64,000 nt of DNA. It comes from Bacillota bacterium (GTDB lineage Bacteria > Bacillota > Clostridia > TANB77 > CAG-465). The stretch is taken from contig JAEWRE010000043.1 in assembly GCA_023460235.1 (NCBI GenBank), forward strand, positions 62,001-126,000, written 5' to 3'. Below are positions 18,497 to 26,115 of the stretch, piece by piece. The notes under the pieces are model-generated. The model saw nothing but the letters and a program-made list of their open reading frames with translations, made no database searches and had not been told where the DNA came from. The first letter of the stretch is position 1; every line of letters starts with the position of its first letter. Position numbers and translations under genes: made by a program.

Positions 18497-19407
18497 AATA
18501 TAAAGTGAGAATAATGGGTATAATAATTATAATTATATTTATCTTAGGAGTAGGAGTATTTAATATGATTAAAGAAATAAATGAAGAAGAAAACTATTCA
18601 ATTGAAAAAATTGACGGGATACAAATAGATGTATCGAATATAAGGATTAAAATTATAAGTTCTAAGAATAATGATACAGTTAAGGTTAATTTTCATGGGA
18701 AGGCAATGCAAGAAATTAAACTTGTTTCTGAAATAAATAATAATAATCTTTTTATAAAAGTAAAACGTAATCACGAAAAATTACCAATATATGAAAAAGT
18801 TGAAATTGATGTATATCTTCCAGCTAACTATTCAAAGGATTTTTCAGTTAATACATTATCCAGTTATGTAGATATGGATAATTTTGGCCTAAAAAAGTTC
18901 ACATATAGTACATTATCTGGAAATCTAAAAGTAGATACATTGAGTGCTGAAAAGATTTCTATGAGTTCTTCATCAGGACCTCTGATTTTGGAAAAATTGA
19001 TTACAAAAGAATTGGAAATAAAAGGAGAATCATCTGCAATCAATATTGATAAATGTGATACCGATAAGGCAATAATAGAAACATCATCAGGAAGTATAAC
19101 TTTGAAAAATACCAGTGGAAGTTTAAATCTAAAAAGTAGTTCTGGTAAGATATTAGTTACCTATAATGAATTTGAAGAAAAAGAAGTAAATATTCAAACA
19201 ACATCTGGAAGTATCAATCTAGAATTACCAAATTCTGCTGAGTTTTTAATTGATGCTAAAACTTCCACAGGTAATGTTCAATCAAATTTTCCTATTGATA
19301 CTAAATTGAATATCGATAAAAAATATATTCAAGGTCAAATAGGTACCAAAAACAATAAGATATCGCTTAAAACATTATCAGGAAGTATAAAAGTATTGAA
19401 AAAATAA
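18493..19407 (+). CDS. Membrane-anchored DUF4097 beta-helix protein
   Basis: I choose the GTG at 18493 because GGGGAG lies 8 bases upstream and it makes a 4-base GTGA overlap with the flavodoxin gene. This gives 304 residues. One N-terminal transmembrane helix (about 6-24) is followed by repeated short strands with SGS/SSGK-type turns (TLSGNL, SSSGPL, TSSGSI, TTSGSI). This is the pattern of DUF4097 putative adhesin domains, which form a beta-helix outside the membrane. In Firmicutes such proteins often accompany PspC- or PadR-type stress operons. Here the partner is a TetR/flavodoxin pair. Confidence 0.85.
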   Translation: MKYKVRIMGIIIIIIFILGVGVFNMIKEINEEENYSIEKIDGIQIDVSNIRIKIISSKNNDTVKVNFHGKAMQEIKLVSEINNNNLFIKVKRNHEKLPIYEKVEIDVYLPANYSKDFSVNTLSSYVDMDNFGLKKFTYSTLSGNLKVDTLSAEKISMSSSSGPLILEKLITKELEIKGESSAINIDKCDTDKAIIETSSGSITLKNTSGSLNLKSSSGKILVTYNEFEEKEVNIQTTSGSINLELPNSAEFLIDAKTSTGNVQSNFPIDTKLNIDKKYIQGQIGTKNNKISLKTLSGSIKVLKK

Positions 19408-19426
19408 ATTTGCTAAATAATAATAT

Positions 19427-19490
19427 AATAATACAATAAAAAAATAAAAATTTCCTTTTTATTAGAAAAAGTATTGTATTATTTTTTTTG
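19427..19490 (+). terminator. Long-stem terminator of the TetR operon
   Basis: Perfect 12-base outer arms (19427-19438 with 19472-19483) and an inner AATAAAAA/TTTTTATT stem, followed by T6. Its right arm overlaps the -35 region of the next promoter (TTGTAT at 19474, TATAAT at 19496). Confidence 0.75.
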
Positions 19491-19525
19491 TATATTATAA
19501 TATAAAGAGAACGTGAGGAAAATAT

Positions 19526-20140
19526 ATGAAAAAAAAATCTAATTTATTAATTATAATTGCACCTATATTATATGTTTTAGCAGTAATAATAGGAGGAGCA
19601 TTAAAAGAAAACTATAGTCATATATTCAATTCTATAAGCGAATTGTCACTTGTAGGAACAGAAAGAATATTTGTAGTAGAATTGTTATTTACTATTTATA
19701 ATATACTAATCATATTTTATTCAATATATAATTTGTGTGTATCATGGAAAAAGCTAAAGAAGTTGCAAATATTTACACTTTTATCTATATTGTTATGCGG
19801 TATAGGCGGGATTATAGCAATAATTTTCCCACAAGAAACTAGAAATTCTACATTAACTTTTGTTGGAATGATGCATTTTGTTGCAGCAGGTATTACTGCA
19901 ATTACTTCAATGAGTGCTACTTTGCTTTCTGCATTTGAATATAAATATGATGAAAAAGCTAAAAAATATTCAGTTTATTCACTTATTACATTTTTCATAG
20001 TACTTGTTTTTGGTGCTCTTGGACCAATAATGATTTCAACAGGAATAGATACTTATTTTGGTGTTGTTGAAAGAATTACAATCGGTGCTTTTATGATTTG
20101 GTTATTTATGACTGGACTTACAAAGTATAGATCAAGATAG
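19526..20140 (+). CDS. DUF998 family membrane protein
   Basis: This 204-residue protein has six predicted transmembrane helices. The first helix is followed by SHIFNSISELSLVGT, the conserved DUF998 signature region (D/N-x-ISEL). A later MHFVAAGITA stretch also fits. DUF998 proteins are small membrane proteins of unknown function found widely in Firmicutes and Actinobacteria. It has its own promoter and terminator. The start follows ACGTGAGGAA. Confidence 0.85.
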   Translation: MKKKSNLLIIIAPILYVLAVIIGGALKENYSHIFNSISELSLVGTERIFVVELLFTIYNILIIFYSIYNLCVSWKKLKKLQIFTLLSILLCGIGGIIAIIFPQETRNSTLTFVGMMHFVAAGITAITSMSATLLSAFEYKYDEKAKKYSVYSLITFFIVLVFGALGPIMISTGIDTYFGVVERITIGAFMIWLFMTGLTKYRSR

Positions 20141-20156
20141 TTTATTGATATTTAAG

Positions 20157-20182
20157 ACCATATGTATATATGGTTTTTTTGT
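20157..20182 (+). terminator. Terminator after the DUF998 gene
   Basis: Stem ACCATAT with ATATGGT, loop GTAT, followed by seven T. Confidence 0.8.
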
Positions 20183-20239
20183 GCCTTTTTTGTAACTATA
20201 AATGTATTAAATTAATATAATTAAATAAGGGGTGGTCTT

Positions 20240-20308
20240 ATGGAAGAAAATATTGATTTAATGAACCAAACAGCACCTGAAATGGAAGGCGCAGAGGGGG
20301 AGGGATAA
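20240..20308 (+). CDS. 22-codon ORF overlapping the ribosome binding site of the lysin gene
   Basis: The ATG is preceded by GGGGTGG. The frame encodes 22 residues and ends three bases before the lysin start. Its last codons (GAG GGG GAG GGA) form the Shine-Dalgarno sequence of the lysin gene, so translation of this ORF should couple to lysin translation. The peptide is acidic and Met/Glu/Gly-rich, with no membrane segment, so it is not a holin. It could be a leader peptide or simply a coupling device. The coding call is tentative. Confidence 0.5.
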   Translation: MEENIDLMNQTAPEMEGAEGEG

Positions 20309-20311
20309 TTT

Positions 20312-21016
20312 ATGGCGTATATAACTAAATTACCGTTTGAAGGAATATTTAAAGTAACTTACCCGTATGGAGTAAAAGATTCAAACTATGCTTCTGGATA
20401 TCATCAAGGAATTGACATGGGAAACTCAGAAATGCCTCAAGTATATTCAATAAATAATGCAGTCATATCATATGCAGGATGGGAAAATGCTAATGATAAA
20501 AAACAGGGCTTTGGACTATATATATCTGCAAAATTTGATGTAACTGATACAGGGTATAAAAAAGTATTTTATGCACATTTAAGTGAAATAAAGGTTTCAG
20601 TTGGTCAGTCAGTAAATAATGCTACAATAATTGGAATAATGGGAAGTACCGGATTTAGTACAGGTCCACACACACATATTGAGATAAGAGAATATGATAG
20701 TAGTAATAAACTACTAAAGATACTAAATTCCGCATCGTATATGGGAATACCAAATGAAATAGGAACTTATGATAGTGCAAATTATAGAACAGAAATTTCT
20801 GGTAGCAATTATACAACTGGAAGATATGTTGTTACTGCAAGCGATGGACTTAATGTAAGAACAGGACCTGGTGTTGATAATGCTAAAGCAAGAAATCAAA
20901 GATTTCCAAATGGTGCTTATCCAAATGGTCAAGTTTTTGATGTATTTGAAGTAAAAGACGGTTGGGGTAGAACTCCAAGCGGATGGGTATCATTACAATA
21001 TAGTAAAAAGATGTAG
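20312..21016 (+). CDS. M23 peptidase with C-terminal SH3b domain (endolysin-like)
   Basis: This 234-residue protein has an M23 (LytM-like) metallopeptidase at about residues 10-140, with zinc ligands HxxxD (His31, Asp35) and HTH (His120, His122). A bacterial SH3 domain follows at about 170-232 (DGLNVRTGPGVD...GWVSLQYS). It has no signal peptide, as in phage endolysins, yet no holin or phage structural gene is adjacent. The ribosome binding site lies inside the preceding 22-codon ORF. The stop codon lies within the left arm of the terminator. It may be a domesticated phage lysin or a cytoplasmic autolysin released by lysis. Confidence 0.88.
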   Translation: MAYITKLPFEGIFKVTYPYGVKDSNYASGYHQGIDMGNSEMPQVYSINNAVISYAGWENANDKKQGFGLYISAKFDVTDTGYKKVFYAHLSEIKVSVGQSVNNATIIGIMGSTGFSTGPHTHIEIREYDSSNKLLKILNSASYMGIPNEIGTYDSANYRTEISGSNYTTGRYVVTASDGLNVRTGPGVDNAKARNQRFPNGAYPNGQVFDVFEVKDGWGRTPSGWVSLQYSKKM

Positions 21017-21040
21017 AATTTTCTACATCTTTTTACTATT
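21002..21040 (+). terminator. Terminator overlapping the end of the lysin gene
   Basis: Arms AGTAAAAAGATGTAGA and TCTACATCTTTTTACT with loop ATTT. The TAG stop of the lysin is inside the left arm. Confidence 0.85.
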
Positions 21041-21063
21041 ATAGCATATTTTTGTCGCTTGTG

Positions 21064-21092
21064 TTGACATAAACATATAATTATTGTATAAT
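21064..21092 (+). promoter_or_regulatory. Consensus promoter of the Ig-like surface protein
   Basis: Perfect TTGACA (21064-21069), 17-base spacer, TATAAT (21087-21092). This is one of the strongest promoters in the window by match to consensus. Confidence 0.9.
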
Positions 21093-21147
21093 TATTGTGA
21101 AGTTAATAGAAACAAAAAATATAAATTATATTTTAGGAGGAATTAAT

Positions 21148-22818
21148 ATGAAGAAGGTAAAATTTTTACGGAATTTAGGTATTATTGTGATGGTTGTGGC
21201 AATGATAATGCCATCAATCAGTGTAAGTGCAGCTAGTAACAAATACGATGCTGTGAATTTCACACCTAATCAGTATTCTACAGTTTATTATACAGATAAA
21301 CTTTCGGAATCTGAAGCGGCTTGCTACGAAAATGTGGAGGCATATGCTACATTTGGTGAAATATACAATTACTTTGCAACAATGATAAAAAATGCTGCGG
21401 TAAGGCAAGGAAAAGCAACATATGTACGCTCAATTTCCAATATACAAGATGCAAATGAATTATCTGCATTTGCATACGATAATGCGGGGTTTCTTTATGA
21501 CAATGGAGCTCTTATTGTAAGAAATGGGCGTGGAAATTGGGATGATTATCCAAGTCGTCTGGATTTATCTAAAATGTTGACATTTCTAGGGGAAAATAAG
21601 ATAACGTTATATGGCATAAGAAATGCCACATATATTAAAGATGTAAAATATAGTCCTTATCCAAGTTATGTTTATCAATGCGGTTTATTAAATCTTAGCC
21701 CAACTCATAAATTTAATCCATATGGGAAAGTAAAAAAAGCGGATCTTCATATTATTGGAAAGCGAATAGTAAACAACAATGGGTATGGAATTATTTCCCA
21801 GGATGAACAAAAAGCATTTGAGATGACATTTAAAGTCAAATTTACATCGCAGTCATCTAATAATGTTGTTACTGAAACTCAAAATTTAATTGTTGGTGAT
21901 ACTAGAGATATATATTTTAATTCTAACACAGATTATAATTTCTCAGTTGAAAACAGTTATGTTGCAGATATTCAATATACATCTACAAATGGAAATTCTG
22001 AATATGCTAGAATTGTTGCAAAAAATCCAGGTTCTACAACTATTAATATTACCCTTAACGGAGTAGTCGTAAAGAAAGTAAATATTACTGTTTCTCCAAA
22101 CAATATATATACTATTTCTATTCCAGATACTAAAATAAAGGTCGGTACAGTGGTTAAAATTCAACCAACAATAAACTCTAATCAAAATGTTAGTCTTGCT
22201 TGGAGTAGTAGTGTACCTTCAGTTGCCAATGTTGATAGTTATGGTAACGTTACTGCATATAATGTAGGATATACTACTATTACAGTAAAAACCAGTAATA
22301 ATATCACAGCAACTTGCGTGGTAACTGTTTATGCAAATTCAATATGGTTTCAGTATAGCTCTTATGAGGCAACTGTCAATACTGAATTTTATATACCAGT
22401 TAATATGAATCCTCAAAATCAATATGTATACTGGGAAAGTAGTAACTCTAACGTTCTATCCGTTGATACTTCAAGTGGAAAAATTAAAGCTTTATCAACA
22501 GGTACAGCGTATATTACAGCAAGCTTATATGATGGAACGACAAAAGCTTCGTGCCTTGTAATTGTCAAAGCTTCTAAAGTTTTATTTAACTCAACTAGTA
22601 AAGAAATTAAAGTCGGATCATCATATAATGTTATTTCAGATATTTCAGGAAATTTAAATGGTCAGAATTATTACTTCTGGTCTGATGATTCTAGTATCGC
22701 GTATGTTGATGCTTCTAATGGATGGGTAATAGGTAAAAAAGAAGGTATTACGTATATTCATCTTTCAATAAATGGATATGAGACATCTAAATTAAGAGTG
22801 TTGGTTTTAAATCCGTAA
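21148..22818 (+). CDS. Secreted protein with an SLH-like motif and Big_2-type Ig-like repeats
   Basis: The ATG at 21148 follows AGGAGG; an upstream in-frame GTG at 21097 is rejected. The protein has 556 residues. A signal peptide (about 1-31) ends in ISVSAAS. Residues about 170-205 contain GLLNLSPTHKFNPYGKVKKAD, which resembles one S-layer homology motif. From about 230 there are about three to four Ig-like repeats of Big_2 type (SVANVDSYGNVTAYNVGYTTI, SNVLSVDTSSGKIKALSTGTA). It is probably displayed on the cell wall. Codon use in the first third looks less AT-biased than that of its neighbours, which may mean that part was acquired. Confidence 0.85.
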   Translation: MKKVKFLRNLGIIVMVVAMIMPSISVSAASNKYDAVNFTPNQYSTVYYTDKLSESEAACYENVEAYATFGEIYNYFATMIKNAAVRQGKATYVRSISNIQDANELSAFAYDNAGFLYDNGALIVRNGRGNWDDYPSRLDLSKMLTFLGENKITLYGIRNATYIKDVKYSPYPSYVYQCGLLNLSPTHKFNPYGKVKKADLHIIGKRIVNNNGYGIISQDEQKAFEMTFKVKFTSQSSNNVVTETQNLIVGDTRDIYFNSNTDYNFSVENSYVADIQYTSTNGNSEYARIVAKNPGSTTINITLNGVVVKKVNITVSPNNIYTISIPDTKIKVGTVVKIQPTINSNQNVSLAWSSSVPSVANVDSYGNVTAYNVGYTTITVKTSNNITATCVVTVYANSIWFQYSSYEATVNTEFYIPVNMNPQNQYVYWESSNSNVLSVDTSSGKIKALSTGTAYITASLYDGTTKASCLVIVKASKVLFNSTSKEIKVGSSYNVISDISGNLNGQNYYFWSDDSSIAYVDASNGWVIGKKEGITYIHLSINGYETSKLRVLVLNP

Positions 22819-22832
22819 TAATATTTTAATTT

Positions 22833-22867
22833 AAAATGTGGGGCATTTAGATGTCCCACATTTTTGT
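22833..22867 (+). terminator. Terminator after the Ig-like protein
   Basis: Stem AAATGTGGG/CCCACATTT extended by GCAT/ATGT, loop TTAG, then T5. Confidence 0.9.
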
Positions 22868-22950
22868 TTTTCTTTTTATTATACTTTTACTATTGAAAAA
22901 AACAACAAATAAGTGTATAATTATATATATTAAAATCGGAGGTGATAACC

Positions 22951-23436
22951 ATGTTGATAGATGTTGAAAAAATGAGGATGCTTAAAACAGATAATCCTGA
23001 TATGAAATTTAAACTTGTAAAACAAAATTTAGAACGTTTTTTTAGAGATTATATATATTATTTTAACGTATATGATAGAACAGAGTTGATTATTGATGCT
23101 GGTTATCTACCTTATCATTATCTTGATGTGGAAGTAATAAATAGAGTTATTTCTCTTCTTGAAGAAGAACTTGGATATTCAATCATAATTGTTAAAATAA
23201 GTAACACAGATCAAATAGGATATAAAAAAGGTGATCTGATAAATATAAGATTATTTGATAGAAAAACGGCTACTCCAAAAGAGGTAGACGATTATTTTAA
23301 CTTAAAAATGTTTCAACCAATATATTCTTCATTACATAATTTTTGTAATATGGATGGTGCCGTAAAAGCTGATTCATATATATCTTGTTTAAACAATGAA
23401 AATGGTTTATTACTTGATAGAAGTAATACTTTATAA
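22951..23436 (+). CDS. Unrecognised 161-residue protein upstream of the PAP2 gene
   Basis: ATG at 22951, positioned 7 bases after GGAGG. The in-frame GTG at 22942 lies inside that site and is rejected. The protein is soluble and alternates helices and strands. It has no transmembrane segment and no catalytic motif that I recognise. It begins an apparent operon with PAP2 (15-base gap) and a PPC-domain protein. Confidence 0.7.
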   Translation: MLIDVEKMRMLKTDNPDMKFKLVKQNLERFFRDYIYYFNVYDRTELIIDAGYLPYHYLDVEVINRVISLLEEELGYSIIIVKISNTDQIGYKKGDLINIRLFDRKTATPKEVDDYFNLKMFQPIYSSLHNFCNMDGAVKADSYISCLNNENGLLLDRSNTL

Positions 23437-23451
23437 TAAAGATGGTGTAAA

Positions 23452-24081
23452 ATGAAAAAAATAAAAATACTTACAGTTATATTACCTATAATTTTGTTTA
23501 TACTTTTAGCAATATATGTACAAGCAGGTACAACTACAATATTAGAAGAAAGTTTTTATTTTGAACTAGTTGAACATAAAACAGAAACTATAGTTTCAAT
23601 AATGAAAATTATATCTCATATTGGTGGTACTATTTCAGTATTCTGTTTATGTTTAGGATTATTTATTTTTAATAAAACTAGAATAAAGTATGCAATACCA
23701 ATATCGCTTACTGTTATTTGGTCAGTAGTAATAAATTTATTTTTAAAAAATATCTTTGCTAGAGAAAGACCTGATATATTGCAATTAATACAAGAAACGA
23801 ATTACAGCTTTCCAAGTGGTCATTCGATGACAAATGCAGCATTATACACAATGGCAATAATGCTCGTAAATCACTACATAAAGAATAAAAAAACTAAATA
23901 TTCATTATGTATTGCTTTTTCACTAATTCCAATACTTATCGGAATAAGTAGAATTTATTTAGGAGTTCATTATTTAGGTGATGTAGTAGGAGGATTTTTA
24001 CTTGGTATATCAATTGCTATAATAATATATTTTATTTGGAAAAAAGTATATATAGATAAAAAGGAAAAGTCAATAATATAG
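23452..24081 (+). CDS. PAP2-family membrane phosphatase
   Basis: This 209-residue protein has about six transmembrane helices and all three PAP2 signatures: KNIFARERP, YSFPSGHSM and SRIYLGVHYLGDVVGG. The active site faces outside the membrane. Such enzymes hydrolyse undecaprenyl diphosphate (BcrC-like) or phosphatidylglycerol phosphate and related lipids. Recycling of the wall carrier lipid is the likeliest role, but the substrate cannot be fixed from sequence. Confidence 0.92.
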   Translation: MKKIKILTVILPIILFILLAIYVQAGTTTILEESFYFELVEHKTETIVSIMKIISHIGGTISVFCLCLGLFIFNKTRIKYAIPISLTVIWSVVINLFLKNIFARERPDILQLIQETNYSFPSGHSMTNAALYTMAIMLVNHYIKNKKTKYSLCIAFSLIPILIGISRIYLGVHYLGDVVGGFLLGISIAIIIYFIWKKVYIDKKEKSII

Positions 24082-24098
24082 CTGTTTAGGAGGTTTTC

Positions 24099-24518
24099 AT
24101 GAAAGTAAAAAATATTGGAACTAAATATGTTGTAAGATTAGATAAAGGTGAAGAAGTAATAGAATCTTTAAAAGAAATTTGTAAAGAAAATAATATAAAA
24201 CTTGCAAGTATTTCTGGAATTGGTGCTTCAAACAAAGTAACACTTGGACTTTTTAATACTTCTGAGAAAAAGTACTATTCAAAAGATTTAGAAGGTGTTT
24301 TTGAAATAACTAGCTTAATTGGAAATATTTCTACAATGAATGATGAAGTATATTTACATTTACATTGTAATGTATCAGATTCAGATTTAACTGTTTATGG
24401 TGGACATTTAAACTATTGTAGAATAAGTGCAACATGTGAATTGATTATAGATGCTATTGATTCAACTGTTGATAGATATTTTGACGAAGAAATAGGACTT
24501 AATTTGTTTAAGTTATAA
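24099..24518 (+). CDS. PPC domain (DUF296) protein
   Basis: This 139-residue protein matches the DUF296/PPC fold throughout. It includes SISGIGASNKVTLGLF, the glycine-rich segment where that family begins its core, and LHLHCNVSDSDLTVYGGHL with the histidine cluster that binds metal in prokaryotic members. These small trimeric proteins are described as DNA-binding or of unknown function. It ends the operon with PAP2. Confidence 0.9.
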   Translation: MKVKNIGTKYVVRLDKGEEVIESLKEICKENNIKLASISGIGASNKVTLGLFNTSEKKYYSKDLEGVFEITSLIGNISTMNDEVYLHLHCNVSDSDLTVYGGHLNYCRISATCELIIDAIDSTVDRYFDEEIGLNLFKL

Positions 24519-24522
24519 TTCT

Positions 24523-24566
24523 AATACTTGAAATAAATATATTTATTTCAAGTATTTTCTTTTTAA
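24523..24566 (+). terminator. Terminator after the PPC gene
   Basis: Long stem AATACTTGAAATAAAT with ATTTATTTCAAGTATT, followed by TTCTTTTT. Confidence 0.9.
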
Positions 24567-24584
24567 TTTAATAGATTTATTATA

Positions 24585-24613
24585 TTGAAAAATATGATAA
24601 TCTGTGTTAGAAT
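24585..24613 (+). promoter_or_regulatory. Promoter of tRNA-Gln(CTG)
   Basis: TTGAAA, 17-base spacer, TAGAAT with an extended TGT upstream. Confidence 0.6.
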
Positions 24614-24625
24614 ATTATTATATAT

Positions 24626-24701
24626 TGGGGTATAGCCAAGTGGTAAGGCATCGGTCTCTGAATCCGACATTTCGCTGGTTCGAATCCAGCTACCCCAGCC
24701 A
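24626..24701 (+). tRNA. tRNA-Gln (anticodon CTG)
   Basis: Acceptor TGGGGTA/TACCCCA, anticodon loop CTCTGAA, T-arm TGGTTCGAATCCA, encoded CCA. It is similar to tRNA-Gln(TTG) at 15137. It reads CAG, a rare codon in this AT-rich genome. Confidence 0.92.
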
Positions 24702-24779
24702 AAATAAGTAGTACTATAGGTAAAATATAAGCTTATAGTCTATTTTATATTAAATAAAAGAATAATTATAGGTGATGTT

Positions 24780-25211
24780 ATGTTTGAAAATGATATTTTT
24801 TTTAGTGAGAATATAAATGAAGAGTTTGGCATAAAAACCAATATACAAAAGCTTGAAAATGGAGAATTGCGTGCAAGACTTATTGGCAATGATAAATCCT
24901 CATATATAAGAACAGAATCTGGTGACAATGAATACTGGCAAAGAGCACACTATCATAATTATCTTAATGAAATGTATATTGTGCAGTCTGGAAAAATAAT
25001 TATAGCTGTAAAAAAAGACGATGATGTAGAGTTTATAACATTAAATAAAGATGATTATTTTGTTTTACCTAGTAAAACATCACACAATGTATATATGTTT
25101 AAAAATACAGTTACTCATACAGTAAAATTTGGTGATATAATTGAAAGCGATTGGAACTTAGATGAGCCATTTAATAATATTACTCAAAACATTGAAATTG
25201 ACTTAATGTAA
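24780..25211 (+). CDS. Cupin-domain protein
   Basis: This 143-residue protein contains a single cupin barrel. Motif 1 reads HYHNYLNEMYIVQSGKIII (the usual H-x-H and E ligands). Motif 2 reads DYFVLPSKTSHNVYMF with the His ligand. Such small cupins are metal-binding isomerases, dioxygenases or sensors; the substrate is unknown. It follows tRNA-Gln(CTG) by 78 bases and starts after AGGTGATGTT. Confidence 0.8.
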   Translation: MFENDIFFSENINEEFGIKTNIQKLENGELRARLIGNDKSSYIRTESGDNEYWQRAHYHNYLNEMYIVQSGKIIIAVKKDDDVEFITLNKDDYFVLPSKTSHNVYMFKNTVTHTVKFGDIIESDWNLDEPFNNITQNIEIDLM

Positions 25212-25221
25212 GACTTTAATA

Positions 25222-25250
25222 TTGACAAATCAATAAATAAATTGTATAAT
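25222..25250 (+). promoter_or_regulatory. Consensus promoter of the 146-residue gene
   Basis: Perfect TTGACA (25222-25227), 17-base spacer, TATAAT (25245-25250). Confidence 0.9.
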
Positions 25251-25296
25251 AGATAAAAAAATTATGTATACTTTATTGCACCTGAAAGGAGTATTA

Positions 25297-25737
25297 ATGT
25301 CAAAAAATAATCTGACATCTATTGAAAAAGGAAAAATTGCTTATAATTTAATAGTTGGAGATGAAAGAGTGACTTCTAATGTTAAATTAAGTGATATCTT
25401 TTTTTATTTAACAGGGTTACCGTCACAGTATTCAACTATTGATCGGTATCTTGTTGAATACTTAATGTCTTTAGATACAAAGTCTGCTAATGAACACGTT
25501 TTGTTATTAATTAATAAGAATTTTTTAGAATCTATTTTAAATCTTAATAAATGTGCTTCAAAAAGATATACTGATGCTAAAGATTACATTAAAGAAAACA
25601 AAATAAGCTCAAAATATTTAATTGATTTTTTGATATTTTCAACAGAGTTAGATTGCTACACAGAATTACTAAATAAAGTTGAAAAACTTTATGAAAAGGA
25701 AGCTGAAAGAGGGAAGTTAGTTAGAAGTAAATTTTGA
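25297..25737 (+). CDS. Unrecognised 146-residue helical protein
   Basis: The start at 25297 is chosen for AAAGGAG 8 bases upstream; an in-frame ATG at 25264 has no ribosome binding site. The protein is soluble, nearly all helical and ends in a basic tail. It has a consensus promoter and a terminator, so it is a well-expressed single gene. I see no known domain. Confidence 0.7.
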   Translation: MSKNNLTSIEKGKIAYNLIVGDERVTSNVKLSDIFFYLTGLPSQYSTIDRYLVEYLMSLDTKSANEHVLLLINKNFLESILNLNKCASKRYTDAKDYIKENKISSKYLIDFLIFSTELDCYTELLNKVEKLYEKEAERGKLVRSKF

Positions 25738-25751
25738 AAAAAATGTAATAA

Positions 25752-25790
25752 AAAACACCTTAGAAATTGTCTAAGGTGTTTTGTTATTCC
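25752..25790 (+). terminator. Terminator after the 146-residue gene
   Basis: Stem AAACACCTTAGA with TCTAAGGTGTTT, loop AATTG, and a partial T tail. It also separates this gene from the opposing tRNA genes. Confidence 0.85.
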
Positions 25791-25803
25791 AAATTTATAT
25801 TTT

Positions 25804-25888
25804 GGTGGGCAGGGATGGATTCGAACCATCGTAGGCGTACGCCAACAGATTTACAGTCTGCCCCCTTTAGCCACTCGGGCACCTACCC
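25804..25888 (-). tRNA. tRNA-Tyr (anticodon GTA)
   Basis: On the minus strand: acceptor GGGTAGG/CCTGCCC, a long variable arm as expected for bacterial tRNA-Tyr, anticodon loop CTGTAAA and encoded CCA. Confidence 0.95.
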
Positions 25889-25910
25889 AGGAATAAAATA
25901 TATATAAAAA

Positions 25911-25987
25911 TGGTGGGCCTTCAAGGATTCGAACCTTGGACCATCCGGTTATGAGCCGGGTGCTCTGACCAACTGAGCTAAAGGCCC
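25911..25987 (-). tRNA. tRNA with CAT anticodon (Ile2 or elongator Met)
   Basis: On the minus strand: acceptor GGGCCTT/AAGGCCC, anticodon loop CTCATAA, T-arm AGGTTCGAATCCT, encoded CCA. The pattern (GGGCCTTTAGCTCAG, CGGCTCATAACCG) resembles the lysidine-modified tRNA-Ile2 of Bacillus more than Bacillus elongator Met. However, some clostridial elongator Met genes look alike, so the isotype is left open. Confidence 0.9.
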
Positions 25988-26006
25988 ACTTACGTGGAAC
26001 ATTTAT

Positions 26007-26035
26007 ATTATAATTGATTTGAAGTTAAAAGTCAA
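26007..26035 (-). promoter_or_regulatory. Promoter of the tRNA(CAT)-tRNA-Tyr unit
   Basis: Minus-strand TTGACT (26035-26030), 17-base spacer, TATAAT (26012-26007). Confidence 0.8.
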
Positions 26036-26079
26036 TACTTTTTAAGTAATTTTTTGATAAAAAACTACATTGGATTTAA

Positions 26080-26111
26080 TCAAAAAATAAAAGAGCATAT
26101 ATATGCTCTTT
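26080..26111 (-). terminator. Terminator of ychF
   Basis: Palindrome AGAGCATATATATGCTCT, with a T-rich tail when read on the minus strand. Confidence 0.7.
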
Positions 26112-26115
26112 CATT

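Noticed and set aside
20312..21016. Prophage call based on the lysin
   Set aside because: No capsid, tail, terminase, integrase or holin gene lies nearby.
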